This document shows positions 34,426 through 43,794 of a stretch of DNA of 64,000 nucleotides, piece by piece; position 1 is the stretch's first letter, and each line of letters begins with the position of its first letter. The notes under the pieces were generated by a model that was not told the DNA's origin, ran no database searches, and saw nothing but the letters and a program-made list of their open reading frames with translations. Position numbers and translations under genes: made by a program. The DNA is from Janthinobacterium sp. TND4EL3 (GTDB taxonomy: Bacteria > Pseudomonadota > Gammaproteobacteria > Burkholderiales > Burkholderiaceae_D), in contig NZ_FTMV01000022.1 of NCBI RefSeq assembly GCF_900156175.1, positions 21,675 to 85,674 of the forward strand, read 5' to 3'.

Positions 34426-37209
34426 ATGGCCCGATACCTTGCCCGCCCCTTCCCCGCCCTGGCGGCCGCCGCGCTGTGCTGCAGCCTGCTGCTGCCCGTC
34501 CTGAGCGGCTGCCACGGCACGCAGAACAGCGACACCCTGCTGGCCGACGCGCAGCAGTACCGCCAGAAGGGCGAGGCGCGCGCCGCCATCATCCAGCTGA
34601 AGAACCTGCTGCAGAAGGAACCGGACAATGCGGCGGCGCGCCTGCTGCTGGGCAGCATCTACATCGAGACGGGCGAAGCGTTGTCTGCTGACAAAGAATT
34701 GCGCAAGGCGAAGTCGCTGGGCCTGGCGCAACAGCAAGTGATGCCCTTGCTGGGCAAGGCCTGGCTGATGCTGGGCCAGGCCGACAGGATCCTTGCCGAG
34801 ATCGCCGACGACGCGGCCCTGCCCCCGGCCATGCTGGCCCTGCGCGGCGACGCCCTGCTGGCCCTGGACCGCCGCGACGAGGCGCGCACCTTGTATACGC
34901 GCATGCTCGAAGCCCACCCGGACCAGGCGGAAGCGCTGCTGGGGCTGGCGCGCATCGCGGCGCTGGAGCAGCAGACGGCGGCGGCCGAGCTGCTGCTGGC
35001 GCAGGCCCTGAAAAGCGCCCCGGCCAGCATCGACGCCCTGCGCCTGCAGGGCGACCTGCAGCGCTTGCAAGGCAAGGACGACGCGGCGCGGCTCAGCTAC
35101 ATGCACATCCTCAAGATCAAGCCGGACAATACCCAGGCCCATATCGACCTCGCCAACCTCGACATCGCGCAAAAACGCTATGCGGAGGCGGCCGCGCAGC
35201 TGGCCTCGGCGCGCAGCACGGCGCCCAACAGCCTGGGCGTGCTGCAGGCGCAGGGCTTGCTCGATTTCCGCCAGGGCAAGCCGAAGGCTGCCCTGCAATC
35301 GCTGCAGCTGGTGCTCAAGGCGGCGCCCGACCACATGCCGTCCATCCTGCTGGCGGCCGCCGTGCAGCTGTCGCTCGGTTCGCCGCAACTGGCGGAAAGC
35401 TATCTGCAGCGCTTCCTGGCCGTATATCCCAAGCACCTGTACGCCATCAAGATGATGGCGTCGATCGAATTGCTGCGCAACCGGACGGACGCCGCCATCG
35501 ACCTGCTGCAGCCGGCGCTGTCCGCCTTTCCCGACGACGTGGAATTGCTGTCGCTGGCGGGCGAGGCGCACTTGCGCGCGCGCCGCTACGACAAGGCCAC
35601 GGCCTACTTTGAAAAGGCCAGCACCCTGGCGCCGGATACGGCCAGGCTGCATGCGGCGCTGGGCGTGAGCCGGCTGGGCATGGGCGAGAGCGGCCGCGCC
35701 ATCAGCGAGCTGGAGCGGGCCAGCACGCTGGGCAAGGGCATGCCGCAGGCGGGCACCATGCTGGTGATGACCTTGCTGCGCAACAAGCAGAACGACAAGG
35801 CCCTGGCCACCGTCAAGATGATGGAACAGCAGCAGAAAGGCACGAATCCCCTGCTGCTGAACCTCAAGGGCGGCGTCTACCTGGCCTTGCGCGACTTGCC
35901 GGCCGCGCGCGCCAGCTTCGAGCAGGCGCTGGGCATGGACCCCGTCTACCTGCCCGCGCTGAACAACCTGGCGCAGATCGACCTGGCCGAGAAAAAGCCG
36001 GGACAGGCGAAACTGCGCTTCGAACGGGCGCTGGCGAAGGCGCCGAAGAATGCCGACCTGTGCGCCGCGCTGGCCAAGCTGGCCGCCTCCCAAGGCAACA
36101 CGGACGAGGCGCGGCGCTGGCTGGAGCGGGGCCACCGCGACAATCCGGACGCCGTCGCGCCGGCCTTGCTGCTGAGTAATTTCTACCTGAAGACGGGCGC
36201 GCCGGACAAGGCGCTGGAACTGGCGCGCACCCTGCAGTCGGGCCACCCGGGCGACGCCGACGCCCTGGCACTGCGGGCGCAGGTGGAATACAGCGCCGGC
36301 CAGGCACAGGCGGCGCTCGACAGCTACAGCAAGCTGGCCAGCATACAGACGGCGTCGGCGCCGCTGCAGATGCGCATCGCCAGCCTGCACCTGGCGCTGG
36401 GCGACCATGCGGCCACCTTGCAGGCCGTCAAGCGGGCGCAGGCGCTCGACCCCACCCTGCTCGACGCCCGCGTGGTCGAAGTGGCCATGCTGCTGGCCCT
36501 GAACCGCCAGCGCGACGCGCTGGCCGTCGCGCGCAAGGTGCAGGAGCAGCAGCCGAAGCTGGCGGCCGGCTACAAGCTCGAGGGCGACGTGCTGATGGAA
36601 CAGAAACTGCCGCAGGAAGCCGTCAAGCTGTACGAGCGCGCGTTCCAGATCAGCCGCATCGGCGCCCTGCAGGTGCAGCTGTACCGCGCCATGCAGGCGG
36701 CCGGCCAGGGGCCGGCGGCGGACGCGCGCATGGCGGCCTGGCTGAAGGACAATCCCGACGACCTGCCCACGCGCAACTACCTGGCCGGCACCAAGCTGGC
36801 GGCCAGGCAATACCGCGCCGCCATCGAACAGTTCCAGTACATCGTCGGCAAGGATACGGCCAACGTGGTGGCGCTGAACGACCTGGCCTGGGCCTACCAG
36901 CAGGAGCGCGACCCGCGCGCGCAGGCGACGGCCGAGCAGGCGCTCAAGCTGGCGCCGGACAATCCCGCCGTGCTCGACACCCTGGGCTGGATCGTGCTGG
37001 AACAGGGCGACGTGAAACGCGCGGCCACCCTGCTGCGCAAGGCGGCGGGGCTGGCGCCGGCGGCGCCGGAAATCCAGTACCACCTGGGCGCGGCCCTGGC
37101 GAAGTCGGGCGACAAGCCGGGCGCGCGCCAGCAACTGGAAAAGCTGCTGGCCGCCAACAAGGATTTTCCGCAGCGGGCCGAGGCGCAGGCCTTGCTGACC
37201 CGGCTCTAG
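34426..37209 (+). CDS. prsT: PrsT: XrtA/PEP-CTERM system TPR-repeat lipoprotein
   Basis: A 927-residue lipoprotein (signal MARYLARPFPALAAA...LPVLSGCHG; Cys29) made almost wholly of TPR repeats, as in the PrsT family (TIGR02917), whose usual size is about 900. It probably sits at the outer membrane facing the periplasm and helps assemble or export the XrtA-linked polysaccharide. The start follows CCGGAGAC; the ATG at 34309 would put 39 residues ahead of the signal. It is the first of three plus-strand genes, with the next starting four bases after the stop. Confidence 0.9.
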   Translation: MARYLARPFPALAAAALCCSLLLPVLSGCHGTQNSDTLLADAQQYRQKGEARAAIIQLKNLLQKEPDNAAARLLLGSIYIETGEALSADKELRKAKSLGLAQQQVMPLLGKAWLMLGQADRILAEIADDAALPPAMLALRGDALLALDRRDEARTLYTRMLEAHPDQAEALLGLARIAALEQQTAAAELLLAQALKSAPASIDALRLQGDLQRLQGKDDAARLSYMHILKIKPDNTQAHIDLANLDIAQKRYAEAAAQLASARSTAPNSLGVLQAQGLLDFRQGKPKAALQSLQLVLKAAPDHMPSILLAAAVQLSLGSPQLAESYLQRFLAVYPKHLYAIKMMASIELLRNRTDAAIDLLQPALSAFPDDVELLSLAGEAHLRARRYDKATAYFEKASTLAPDTARLHAALGVSRLGMGESGRAISELERASTLGKGMPQAGTMLVMTLLRNKQNDKALATVKMMEQQQKGTNPLLLNLKGGVYLALRDLPAARASFEQALGMDPVYLPALNNLAQIDLAEKKPGQAKLRFERALAKAPKNADLCAALAKLAASQGNTDEARRWLERGHRDNPDAVAPALLLSNFYLKTGAPDKALELARTLQSGHPGDADALALRAQVEYSAGQAQAALDSYSKLASIQTASAPLQMRIASLHLALGDHAATLQAVKRAQALDPTLLDARVVEVAMLLALNRQRDALAVARKVQEQQPKLAAGYKLEGDVLMEQKLPQEAVKLYERAFQISRIGALQVQLYRAMQAAGQGPAADARMAAWLKDNPDDLPTRNYLAGTKLAARQYRAAIEQFQYIVGKDTANVVALNDLAWAYQQERDPRAQATAEQALKLAPDNPAVLDTLGWIVLEQGDVKRAATLLRKAAGLAPAAPEIQYHLGAALAKSGDKPGARQQLEKLLAANKDFPQRAEAQALLTRL

Positions 37210-37212
37210 CCC

Positions 37213-39654
37213 ATGCGCGCGGCCTTGCCCAGCCTGGCGGCGCGGCCGCTGGCCCTGCTCGCGGGCGCGGCCTGCGTGCTGGCCCTGCGCCACTATCCGC
37301 TCGAGCACGGCTGGCCCGGCCTGCTGTTCGCCATCGTCCTGCCCGCATATTTCCTGCTGCTGTGCTGGCGCCCCGCCTGCTGGATGTTCTGCCTGCCCGC
37401 CCTGCTGCCCGTGCTGGACCTGGCACCGTGGACGGGCTGGTTCTTTCTGGAAGAAATCGACATCGTGCTGCTGCTGACGGTGGCCTGCGGCTACTGGCGC
37501 CTGGGCGGCCCGCCCCAGCCGGCGGCGGCGCGCCTGTCGCCGGCCGCCCGGGCCTGCCTGCTGCTGTGCAGCGTGGCCTGGCTGGCGGCGCTGCTGCGCG
37601 GCGTGCTGCCGCTGCCGCCAGGCGACCTGAATGCGTGGAATACCTACCTGAGTCCCTACAACAGCCTGCGCCTGGGCAAGGCCTGGGCCTGGAGCATGCT
37701 GCTGCTGCCGCTGCTGCTGCGCGACGCCAGCGCCGACGCCTTGCGCCGCCATGCGCTGCCCGGCATGCTGGCGGGCCTGGCCCTCGTGTCGCTGTTTGCC
37801 CTGTGGGAACGGGCCGTGTTTCCCGGCCTGCTGAACATGTCCAGCGATTACCGCATCACGGCGCCATTTTCCGCCATGCACACGGGCGGCGCCGCGCTCG
37901 ACGGCTACCTGGCCCTGAGCCTGCCGTTTGCCGCCCTGTGGCTGGCGCGCGCGCGCAGCGGCTGGCAGGCGGCACTGGCCCTGCTGCTGCTGGGACTGGC
38001 ACTGCATGCGGCGCTGGCGACATTTTCGCGGGGCCTGTACGCGGCCATCCTGGCGGGGGTGCTGCTGTTCCTGTGGCAGGCACTGGCGGCGGGCCGGCGC
38101 GCCAGCCGGCCCCTGCCGCGCCGCCGCGCCCTGCTGGGCCTGCTGCTGGCGGGCCTGGGCGGCGTCCTGCTCTTATATATGTTCAGCCTGGCCGGCTACC
38201 GTGGCCTGGCGGCCGCCGTGGTCCTGCTCGCCGCAAGCTTCGTGCTGGCCGCGCAGCCGCTGCCGTGGCGCCTGGCGCCGGCCAGCGTGCTGTGCGCGCT
38301 GTGCCTGCAGGCCGTGCTGGCCAGCTGGTGGCCGGCGCCCGCCACGCACCCGGCGGCCGGCTGGCTGAAGGGACCGTACTTCCTGTTCCTGCTGGCGGCC
38401 CTGCTGCTGGCGGCCGCGCTGCTGCCCGGCAAAGGACCAGCCAGGCGCAGCGTGGCCATGATGGCGTGGACCCTGCTCGCCTGCAATCTTGTCTGGATAG
38501 GCTGGCACTGGGCCGGCAGCCCCGCCCTGCTGCCGGCCGGCCTCGTCGTCCTGCTGGCCATGCTGATGCTGTGCAACCGCAGCTTGCGCCCGCCGCTGTG
38601 GCAGCTGGACCGCGCCAGCGTCGGCATCGCGGGCGCGGCCGGCGTGCTGCTGTTGCTGGCCATCCCCGTGTCCGCCAGTTATTACGCCACGGAACGCTTT
38701 GCCACCAGCGCGGGCGACTTGCAGGGCCGTGTGCGCCACTGGCGGCAAGTGCTGGCCATGCAGCCGCCCGGCTGGCAGAGCCGGCTGTTCGGCATGGGCC
38801 TGGGCAGCTTTCCCGCCACCTATTACTGGCACAATCCACAGCGCGACGTGCCCGCCAGCATCACGTATGCGGTGGAAGGGGGCAAGCCCGGCAACACTTA
38901 CGTGCGCCTGGCCAGTCCCGGCTACAGCGCCGGCTATGGCGAGCTGCTGCGGCTGCTGCAACGGCTGCCCGTGCAGCCGGACACGCGCTACACGCTGGCG
39001 CTGGACGCGCGCCGCGCGGGCGCCATGCCCGTGCTGCTGGTGCGGCTGTGCCAGCGACAATTGCTGTATCCACAAAACTGCGTCAACGCCCCGCTGCGCC
39101 TGCGCGCGCCGCCGCCCGGCGCGCCGGCCGCGGCATGGCAGCATTACGCGGTAGAGCTCGACAGCGCGTGGCTGGGCGCGGGCGCCTGGCTGCTGCGCCC
39201 GCCCGTGCAGCTGGAACTGGCGGCCAGCGGTGCGGCCGAGTCGGCCGTGATCGACGTCGACAACGTCAGCCTGCGCGCGCCGGGCGGCGAGGAACTGGTG
39301 GCCAACGGCCAGTTTACGCAGGCAAACAATGACTGGTTTTTCAGCAGCGACCACCATCACCTGCCGTGGCACATCAAGAACCTGGCCCTGCAGCTGCTGG
39401 TGGAAACGGGCTGGTGCGGCGCCCTGTCCACGTTCGCCCTGATCGGCCTGGCGGGCGGACGCGTGCTGCGCCAGGCGCGCCAGGGCCGCGACGGCGCGCT
39501 GGCCTGCGCCGCCGCGCTGGCCGGCTTTCTCGTCGTCGGCCTGTTCGACAGCCTGCTCGACGTGCCGCGCATCGCCCTGCTGTGCTACCTGATGCTGCTG
39601 TGTACGCTGCTGCAGCCCCTGCCTTCCCCTCCTGCCGAAAGGTCGCCCCCATGA
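37213..39654 (+). CDS. O-antigen ligase/polymerase-like membrane protein with periplasmic domain
   Basis: An 813-residue polytopic protein with about twelve hydrophobic helices (first 500 residues), a periplasmic domain of about 200 residues (about 545-715) that looks like a carbohydrate-binding beta-sandwich (YVRLASPGYSAG...DVDNVSLRAPGGEELVANGQF), then two or three more helices. The phrase DHHHLPWHIKNLALQLLVETGW resembles the His-containing loop of O-antigen ligases. Placement with PrsT and export genes suggests polymerisation or ligation of the exopolysaccharide. It is larger than typical ligases because of the added domain. It overlaps the next gene by ATGA. Confidence 0.78.
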   Translation: MRAALPSLAARPLALLAGAACVLALRHYPLEHGWPGLLFAIVLPAYFLLLCWRPACWMFCLPALLPVLDLAPWTGWFFLEEIDIVLLLTVACGYWRLGGPPQPAAARLSPAARACLLLCSVAWLAALLRGVLPLPPGDLNAWNTYLSPYNSLRLGKAWAWSMLLLPLLLRDASADALRRHALPGMLAGLALVSLFALWERAVFPGLLNMSSDYRITAPFSAMHTGGAALDGYLALSLPFAALWLARARSGWQAALALLLLGLALHAALATFSRGLYAAILAGVLLFLWQALAAGRRASRPLPRRRALLGLLLAGLGGVLLLYMFSLAGYRGLAAAVVLLAASFVLAAQPLPWRLAPASVLCALCLQAVLASWWPAPATHPAAGWLKGPYFLFLLAALLLAAALLPGKGPARRSVAMMAWTLLACNLVWIGWHWAGSPALLPAGLVVLLAMLMLCNRSLRPPLWQLDRASVGIAGAAGVLLLLAIPVSASYYATERFATSAGDLQGRVRHWRQVLAMQPPGWQSRLFGMGLGSFPATYYWHNPQRDVPASITYAVEGGKPGNTYVRLASPGYSAGYGELLRLLQRLPVQPDTRYTLALDARRAGAMPVLLVRLCQRQLLYPQNCVNAPLRLRAPPPGAPAAAWQHYAVELDSAWLGAGAWLLRPPVQLELAASGAAESAVIDVDNVSLRAPGGEELVANGQFTQANNDWFFSSDHHHLPWHIKNLALQLLVETGWCGALSTFALIGLAGGRVLRQARQGRDGALACAAALAGFLVVGLFDSLLDVPRIALLCYLMLLCTLLQPLPSPPAERSPP

Positions 39655-40421
39655 AAACACGGCTGTCTCCGCTACTGTTCTGCCTGGCGCTGTTCGTCGC
39701 CGCTGCGCCGTGCCGCGCCGACGATGCGCTGGCGCAAGCGATCGCCAGGGTCAAGCCCTCCGTCGTCGGCGTGGGCAGCCTGCAAAAGCTGCGCACGCCG
39801 CCGATGAACTTCATCGGCACGGGCTTCGTCGCGGGCGACGGCCTGAGCGTGCTGACCTGCGCCCACGTGATCCAGAAGCTGCTCGATGCGAAGACCGACG
39901 AAGTCATCGGCATCCTCACGGGCCAGGGCGAGGCGGCGCAATTCCGGCCCGCGAAAGTGCTGTCCATCGACACCGAACACGACCTTGCCCTGCTGCGCCT
40001 GGCGGGCACGCCGCTGCCGGCCCTGGCGCTGGGCGACGCGGCCAGCGTGCGCGAAGGCCAGGCGATGGCCTTCACGGGCTTCCCGCTGGGCATGCTGCTG
40101 GGCCTGCACCACGTGACGCACCGCGCCACCGTGTCTTCGCTCACGCCCGTCGTCATGCCCAGCGAAAATGCGCAGCGCCTCGACACGCGGCGCCTGGCGC
40201 AGCTGCAAAAGGCGCCGTACATGGTGTTCCAGCTGGACGCGACGGCGTATCCGGGCAGCAGCGGCAGCCCCCTGTTCGATCCCGAGACCGGTCTCGTCTA
40301 CGGCATCGTCAACATGGTCTGGGTCAAGGGCCTGAAGGAAACGGCCATCAGCGCCCCCAGCGGCATCACCTACGCGATCCCGGGCAACCACATGCAGGCG
40401 ATCTTATTGAAAAACAAATGA
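39651..40421 (+). CDS. Secreted S1C (trypsin-like) serine protease in the exopolysaccharide operon
   Basis: A 256-residue exported protease. Signal peptide MKTRLSPLLFCLALFVAAAPCRA; then a compact trypsin-like domain with His72 (LTCAHVIQ), Asp111 (DTEHDLALL) and Ser204 (YPGSSGSPLFD). There is no PDZ domain, unlike DegP. Its start overlaps the stop of the polymerase-like gene (ATGA), so the two are coupled. A role in maturation or turnover of cell-surface or exosortase-linked proteins is inferred. The acyltransferase gene on the other strand ends four bases away. Confidence 0.85.
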   Translation: MKTRLSPLLFCLALFVAAAPCRADDALAQAIARVKPSVVGVGSLQKLRTPPMNFIGTGFVAGDGLSVLTCAHVIQKLLDAKTDEVIGILTGQGEAAQFRPAKVLSIDTEHDLALLRLAGTPLPALALGDAASVREGQAMAFTGFPLGMLLGLHHVTHRATVSSLTPVVMPSENAQRLDTRRLAQLQKAPYMVFQLDATAYPGSSGSPLFDPETGLVYGIVNMVWVKGLKETAISAPSGITYAIPGNHMQAILLKNK

Positions 40422-40425
40422 GCAG

Positions 40426-41172
40426 TCAGTTGCGCCCTTGCCGCAAGCGGTCGGTAATGCCAGGCTCATCCCATGTTGGAAAAAAAAAGGGGTAAAACGA
40501 CCGTTCCCCCCCATGCTGTTCCATCAGGCCGCCGTACTTGCGGATCTGCGCGCCCATGTAGCCGAGATCGAGCCGCAGCAGCACGGCCGGCGCGCCCACG
40601 CGCGTACACTCGCGCTCGCCGCCAAAGTCCCTGAAGCCCAGCATGCGCTTGTAGAACACCACGTGGCGCGGGTTGACTTCGATCACGTAATCCGTAAAGC
40701 CGTGGATATTGTGAGCATAAATATAAGAAATATAAATCAGCGCCGCGAACACGCGCTTGCTCACGCCCTTGTCGATGGCCAGGCGCGACGGTTCGCACAG
40801 GCGGCGGCCCTCGTCGCGCAGCAGGTCGAGCTTGTCGCGGAAATTCTCGTCGGCCGGCAAGCCCGTCTCGTCGTTGTCCAGGCACAGGGTCATGGTGCCC
40901 ACCGTGGTGCCGGCCGTTTCCGCGAACAGGGTGATCTTGTTGAGCGCGTGCGCGATGCCGGGATCGACGGCGTAGCCGCGCCAGCCGTACATCTTGCGGA
41001 TCAGCAGGCTCGCCGCTTCGCGCCGCCCGCGCGAATTGGCCATGCGGATATGAAAGCGCTGCAGGTCGAGTTCGTGCTCCATGGCCGGATCGATCTTGCC
41101 TTCACCCACCACCAGGTCGCTGAATGCGCCGGGCGTGTCGAAGGAAATAATGGGTTCGTCTTCAAAGCTCAT
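40426..41172 (-). CDS. PEP-CTERM/exosortase system-associated acyltransferase
   Basis: A 248-residue GNAT-fold protein of the exosortase-associated acyltransferase type (TIGR03694), related to FeeM/autoinducer synthases. Diagnostic parts: RFHIRMANSRGRREAASLLIRKMYGWRGY, LFAETAGTTVGTMTLCLDN, CEPSRLAI and DYVIEVNPRHVVFYKRMLGFRDFGGERECTRVGAPAVLLRLDL. The start at 41172 follows GAGGAC. The C-terminal coding region contains a run of nine A (T on the coding strand, 40480-40488) that could slip. Its acyl donor and product are unknown; PEP-CTERM systems often carry one. Confidence 0.8.
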   Translation of the reverse strand: MSFEDEPIISFDTPGAFSDLVVGEGKIDPAMEHELDLQRFHIRMANSRGRREAASLLIRKMYGWRGYAVDPGIAHALNKITLFAETAGTTVGTMTLCLDNDETGLPADENFRDKLDLLRDEGRRLCEPSRLAIDKGVSKRVFAALIYISYIYAHNIHGFTDYVIEVNPRHVVFYKRMLGFRDFGGERECTRVGAPAVLLRLDLGYMGAQIRKYGGLMEQHGGERSFYPFFFPTWDEPGITDRLRQGRN

Positions 41173-41370
41173 CTTGTCCTCACGTTCATCGGCCGCCGTC
41201 GAGACGGACTGAAGCCAATGCCTTGTGACAAGAAGAAAAGTGGAGAAGTTCCCACTCCGGGCAAAAAAAACCAAAGAAATGCGCTATTTCATAGCAAAAT
41301 TGCACGCTTTAATTTGCCCGCAAGTACAAAACTGCACACAACATGCTGTTTTGACAGGATTGTTGCTAAT

Positions 41371-41994
41371 TTAAAAAAAACTCTCCGGTATCAGCAAAAC
41401 GTCGCCGGGCCGCATCATGACATTCGCGGAAATATCGCCGTTCTTCAGCAAATCGTCGAGGCGCACGCCCAGCTGCTGCTGGCTGCCGTCGCGCATGCGG
41501 ATGATGCTGGCCTTGTTGCCGGCGGCGAAATCGGTGATGCCGCCCACGGCGATGAGCACGTCCATCAGCGACATGCCGAGCCGGTACGGCAGCGCCTGCG
41601 GCTTGGCCGCCTCGCCGATGACGCGGATCTGCTCGCCATACGGCCCCGAGAAATTGGTGACGATCACCGTCACCACGGGCTGCTGGATGTACTTGCTCAA
41701 GGCGTGCTCGACATCGCGCGCCAGCTGCGTCGAGGTCTTGCCGCTGGCCACCAGGTCTTCCACCAGCGGCGTGCTGATCTTGCCGTCGGGCCGCACGGCC
41801 ACCGTCAGCGACACTTCCGGATTGCGCCAGACGATGATGTTGACGGAGTCGCCCGGCCCGATCAGGTAGTCGTGCATGGGGGCGCTGTCGTCGGCGGGCG
41901 CCAGCGGATAGCGCGTGCGGCAGGCGCCGAGCAGGCCGGCGCCGCAGGCGAGCACCAGCGTGTTGCGGACAAATACACGGCGAAACGGATTCAT
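41371..41994 (-). CDS. XrtA system exopolysaccharide export lipoprotein (Wza/EpsE-like)
   Basis: A 207-residue polysaccharide export protein (TIGR03027 type). It has a lipoprotein signal with LLGAC (Cys25), then a Poly_export domain (YLIGPGDSVNIIVWRNPEVSLTVAVRPDGKISTPLVEDLVA) and SLBB-like segments (IRVIGEAAKPQALPYRLGMSLMDVLIAVGG, VMMRPGDVLLIPE). It would form the outer-membrane exit or periplasmic part of the export channel. It is unusual that it faces away from the chain-length determinant gene, across 250 bp, rather than leading the operon. Confidence 0.9.
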   Translation of the reverse strand: MNPFRRVFVRNTLVLACGAGLLGACRTRYPLAPADDSAPMHDYLIGPGDSVNIIVWRNPEVSLTVAVRPDGKISTPLVEDLVASGKTSTQLARDVEHALSKYIQQPVVTVIVTNFSGPYGEQIRVIGEAAKPQALPYRLGMSLMDVLIAVGGITDFAAGNKASIIRMRDGSQQQLGVRLDDLLKNGDISANVMMRPGDVLLIPESFF

Positions 41995-42077
41995 GCGGGG
42001 CCTCTTCGGGTCGGTGGCGCGTCCATGGCCGGCCGCGCAGAAGCAGCCTGGGCCGCGAAGTTCCTATGATTATGAAA

Positions 42078-42169
42078 ACCCGGCAAGCGAACCTTGAGGC
42101 GTATCAAGAAGCAATCATTTCGGGAAATCTTGCTCAACAGCCGCCATATACTTTGCGTACCCGGCAAGC
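42078..42169. repeat. Pair of direct repeats in the divergent export/chain-length region
   Basis: ACCCGGCAAGC occurs at 42078-42088 and again at 42159-42169, 81 bp apart (about eight helical turns), upstream of the chain-length determinant gene and between it and the export gene. They are candidate binding sites for a regulator of the locus. Confidence 0.4.
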
Positions 42170-42244
42170 ATTTTCCGCCGCGCGCCAGGCCGTGCGCGCC
42201 GCAGGCCCATCCACCACGAAGCACCGTCATCCGAAGGAAGCGAC

Positions 42245-43774
42245 ATGGAGGAACTGATACAGCAGCTGCTTTCCAGCCTGAAAGGCATCTGGAAATACCG
42301 CTGGCATGCGGTGCTCGTGGCGTGGCTGGTGGCCATCGCCGGCTTCATCAAGGTCATCAGCCTGCCCGACGACTTCCAGACGTCGGCCCGCGTGTTTGTC
42401 GATACGCAAACCATTCTCAAGCCGCTGATGGCGGGCATGACCAGCGTGCCGAACGCGGAGCAGCAGGTGGCCATCATGAGCCGCACCCTGCTCAGCCGCC
42501 CCAATGTCGAGCGCGTCATGCGCATGGTCGACCTCGACCTCGACTCGAAGACCGTGCGCGAGCACGAGGCCCGGCTCGACGAACTGATGAGCAACATCAA
42601 GATCACGGGCACCAACGCCTACGACATCTACACCATCAGCTACAGCGGGCGCGACCCGAAACTCGTGCGCGACGTCGTGCAAAGCCTGCTCACCATCTTC
42701 GTCGAAGGCAGCTTCCAGGGAAAAAAGGGCGATTCGCAGAAGGCGGTGCAATTCATCGACGAACAGATCAAGAATTACGAGGACAAGCTGAGCGCGGCGG
42801 AAAACCTCGTCAAGGAATTCAAGATCCGCAACAACCTGCTGCTGCCGCGCCAGGGCATCGATTATGGCAGCCAGCTGCTGATGTCGTCCGACAGCCTGAA
42901 CAACGCCAAGCTGGAACTGCTCGAGGCGGAGCAGGCGCGCAAGGCCATCCAGAGCCAGATCGAGGGCGACGAGCCCGTGCTGGACATGGAGCCGAACGCG
43001 GCCTCCATCACGAATCCCGAGCTCGACGAGCGCATCGCCACGCTGAACAAGAACCTCGACAACCTGCGCATGCAATTCACGGAATTGCACCCCGACATCA
43101 TCGCCTCGAAGCGCCTCATCGCCCAGCTGGAAGAGCGCAAGATCGAGGAAAGCAAGGTCAAGGCCGCGTCCGGCGACCCGGGCAAGAACTACAGTCCCAT
43201 GCTGCAGCAGCTGAAAGTGGCGCTGACGGATGCGGACGCCAAGGTGGCGGCCATCCGCGCCCGCGTGCAGGAATTTAGCGCGCGCAACGAGCGGCTGCTG
43301 GCGCAAAGCAATGCCGTGCCCGAGGTGGAGTCGCAGCTGGCCCAGCTCAACCGCGACTACATCATCAACAAGGAAAACTATGAAAAGCTGATCGGCCGGC
43401 GCGAAGCGGCCAAGCTGTCGGGCGAAATCAGTTCCACCACCGACATGATGGCCTTCAAGATCATCGACCCGCCCACGGTGCAGTACAAGCCCGTCGGGCC
43501 GAACCGTCCGCTGCTGTTTTCCGCGGCGCTGGGCGCGGCCCTGGTGGCCGGCGTCGCCGCGGCCTTGCTGATCAGCCAGGTGCGCCCCACCTTCCTCAGC
43601 CCCGCCGAACTGCGCGACGCGACGGGCTTGAACGTGCTGGGCACGGTCTCGATGAACTGGACGCCCCTGCAGCAGGTGCGCCGCCGCCGCGCCCGCTATG
43701 CCTTCGGCGCCTGCCTGGGCAGCCTGTTCGTGCTGTACGGCGGGGTCATGACGGCCGCGCTGCTGAAATTCTAG
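42245..43774 (+). CDS. XrtA system polysaccharide chain length determinant (Wzz/BY-kinase adaptor)
   Basis: A 509-residue inner-membrane protein of TIGR03007 type. N-terminal membrane segment (YRWHAVLVAWLVAIAGFIKVISLPDDFQTSARVFVDTQTILKPLM), long coiled-coil periplasmic region, then NKENYEKLIGRREAAKLS and IIDPPTVQYKPVGPNRPLLF before the second membrane segment (SAALGAALVAGVAAALLI); a third hydrophobic stretch ends the protein. It controls chain length with the following kinase. AAGGAAG precedes the ATG. First gene of the long plus-strand operon. Confidence 0.92.
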   Translation: MEELIQQLLSSLKGIWKYRWHAVLVAWLVAIAGFIKVISLPDDFQTSARVFVDTQTILKPLMAGMTSVPNAEQQVAIMSRTLLSRPNVERVMRMVDLDLDSKTVREHEARLDELMSNIKITGTNAYDIYTISYSGRDPKLVRDVVQSLLTIFVEGSFQGKKGDSQKAVQFIDEQIKNYEDKLSAAENLVKEFKIRNNLLLPRQGIDYGSQLLMSSDSLNNAKLELLEAEQARKAIQSQIEGDEPVLDMEPNAASITNPELDERIATLNKNLDNLRMQFTELHPDIIASKRLIAQLEERKIEESKVKAASGDPGKNYSPMLQQLKVALTDADAKVAAIRARVQEFSARNERLLAQSNAVPEVESQLAQLNRDYIINKENYEKLIGRREAAKLSGEISSTTDMMAFKIIDPPTVQYKPVGPNRPLLFSAALGAALVAGVAAALLISQVRPTFLSPAELRDATGLNVLGTVSMNWTPLQQVRRRRARYAFGACLGSLFVLYGGVMTAALLKF

Positions 43775-43794
43775 ACGCCACCACGGGAGCCACG

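Noticed and set aside
34399..38007. A 1,202-codon open frame on the minus strand across prsT and the ligase-like gene
   Set aside because: It is Gln/Arg/Ala-rich with no domains and lies opposite two well-supported genes; a codon-bias shadow in high-GC DNA.
42015..42030. GG-N10-GC sigma-54-like string upstream of the chain-length determinant gene
   Set aside because: The -12 block reads TGGC rather than TTGC, it is over 200 bp from the ATG, and the region is GC-rich enough for chance matches.
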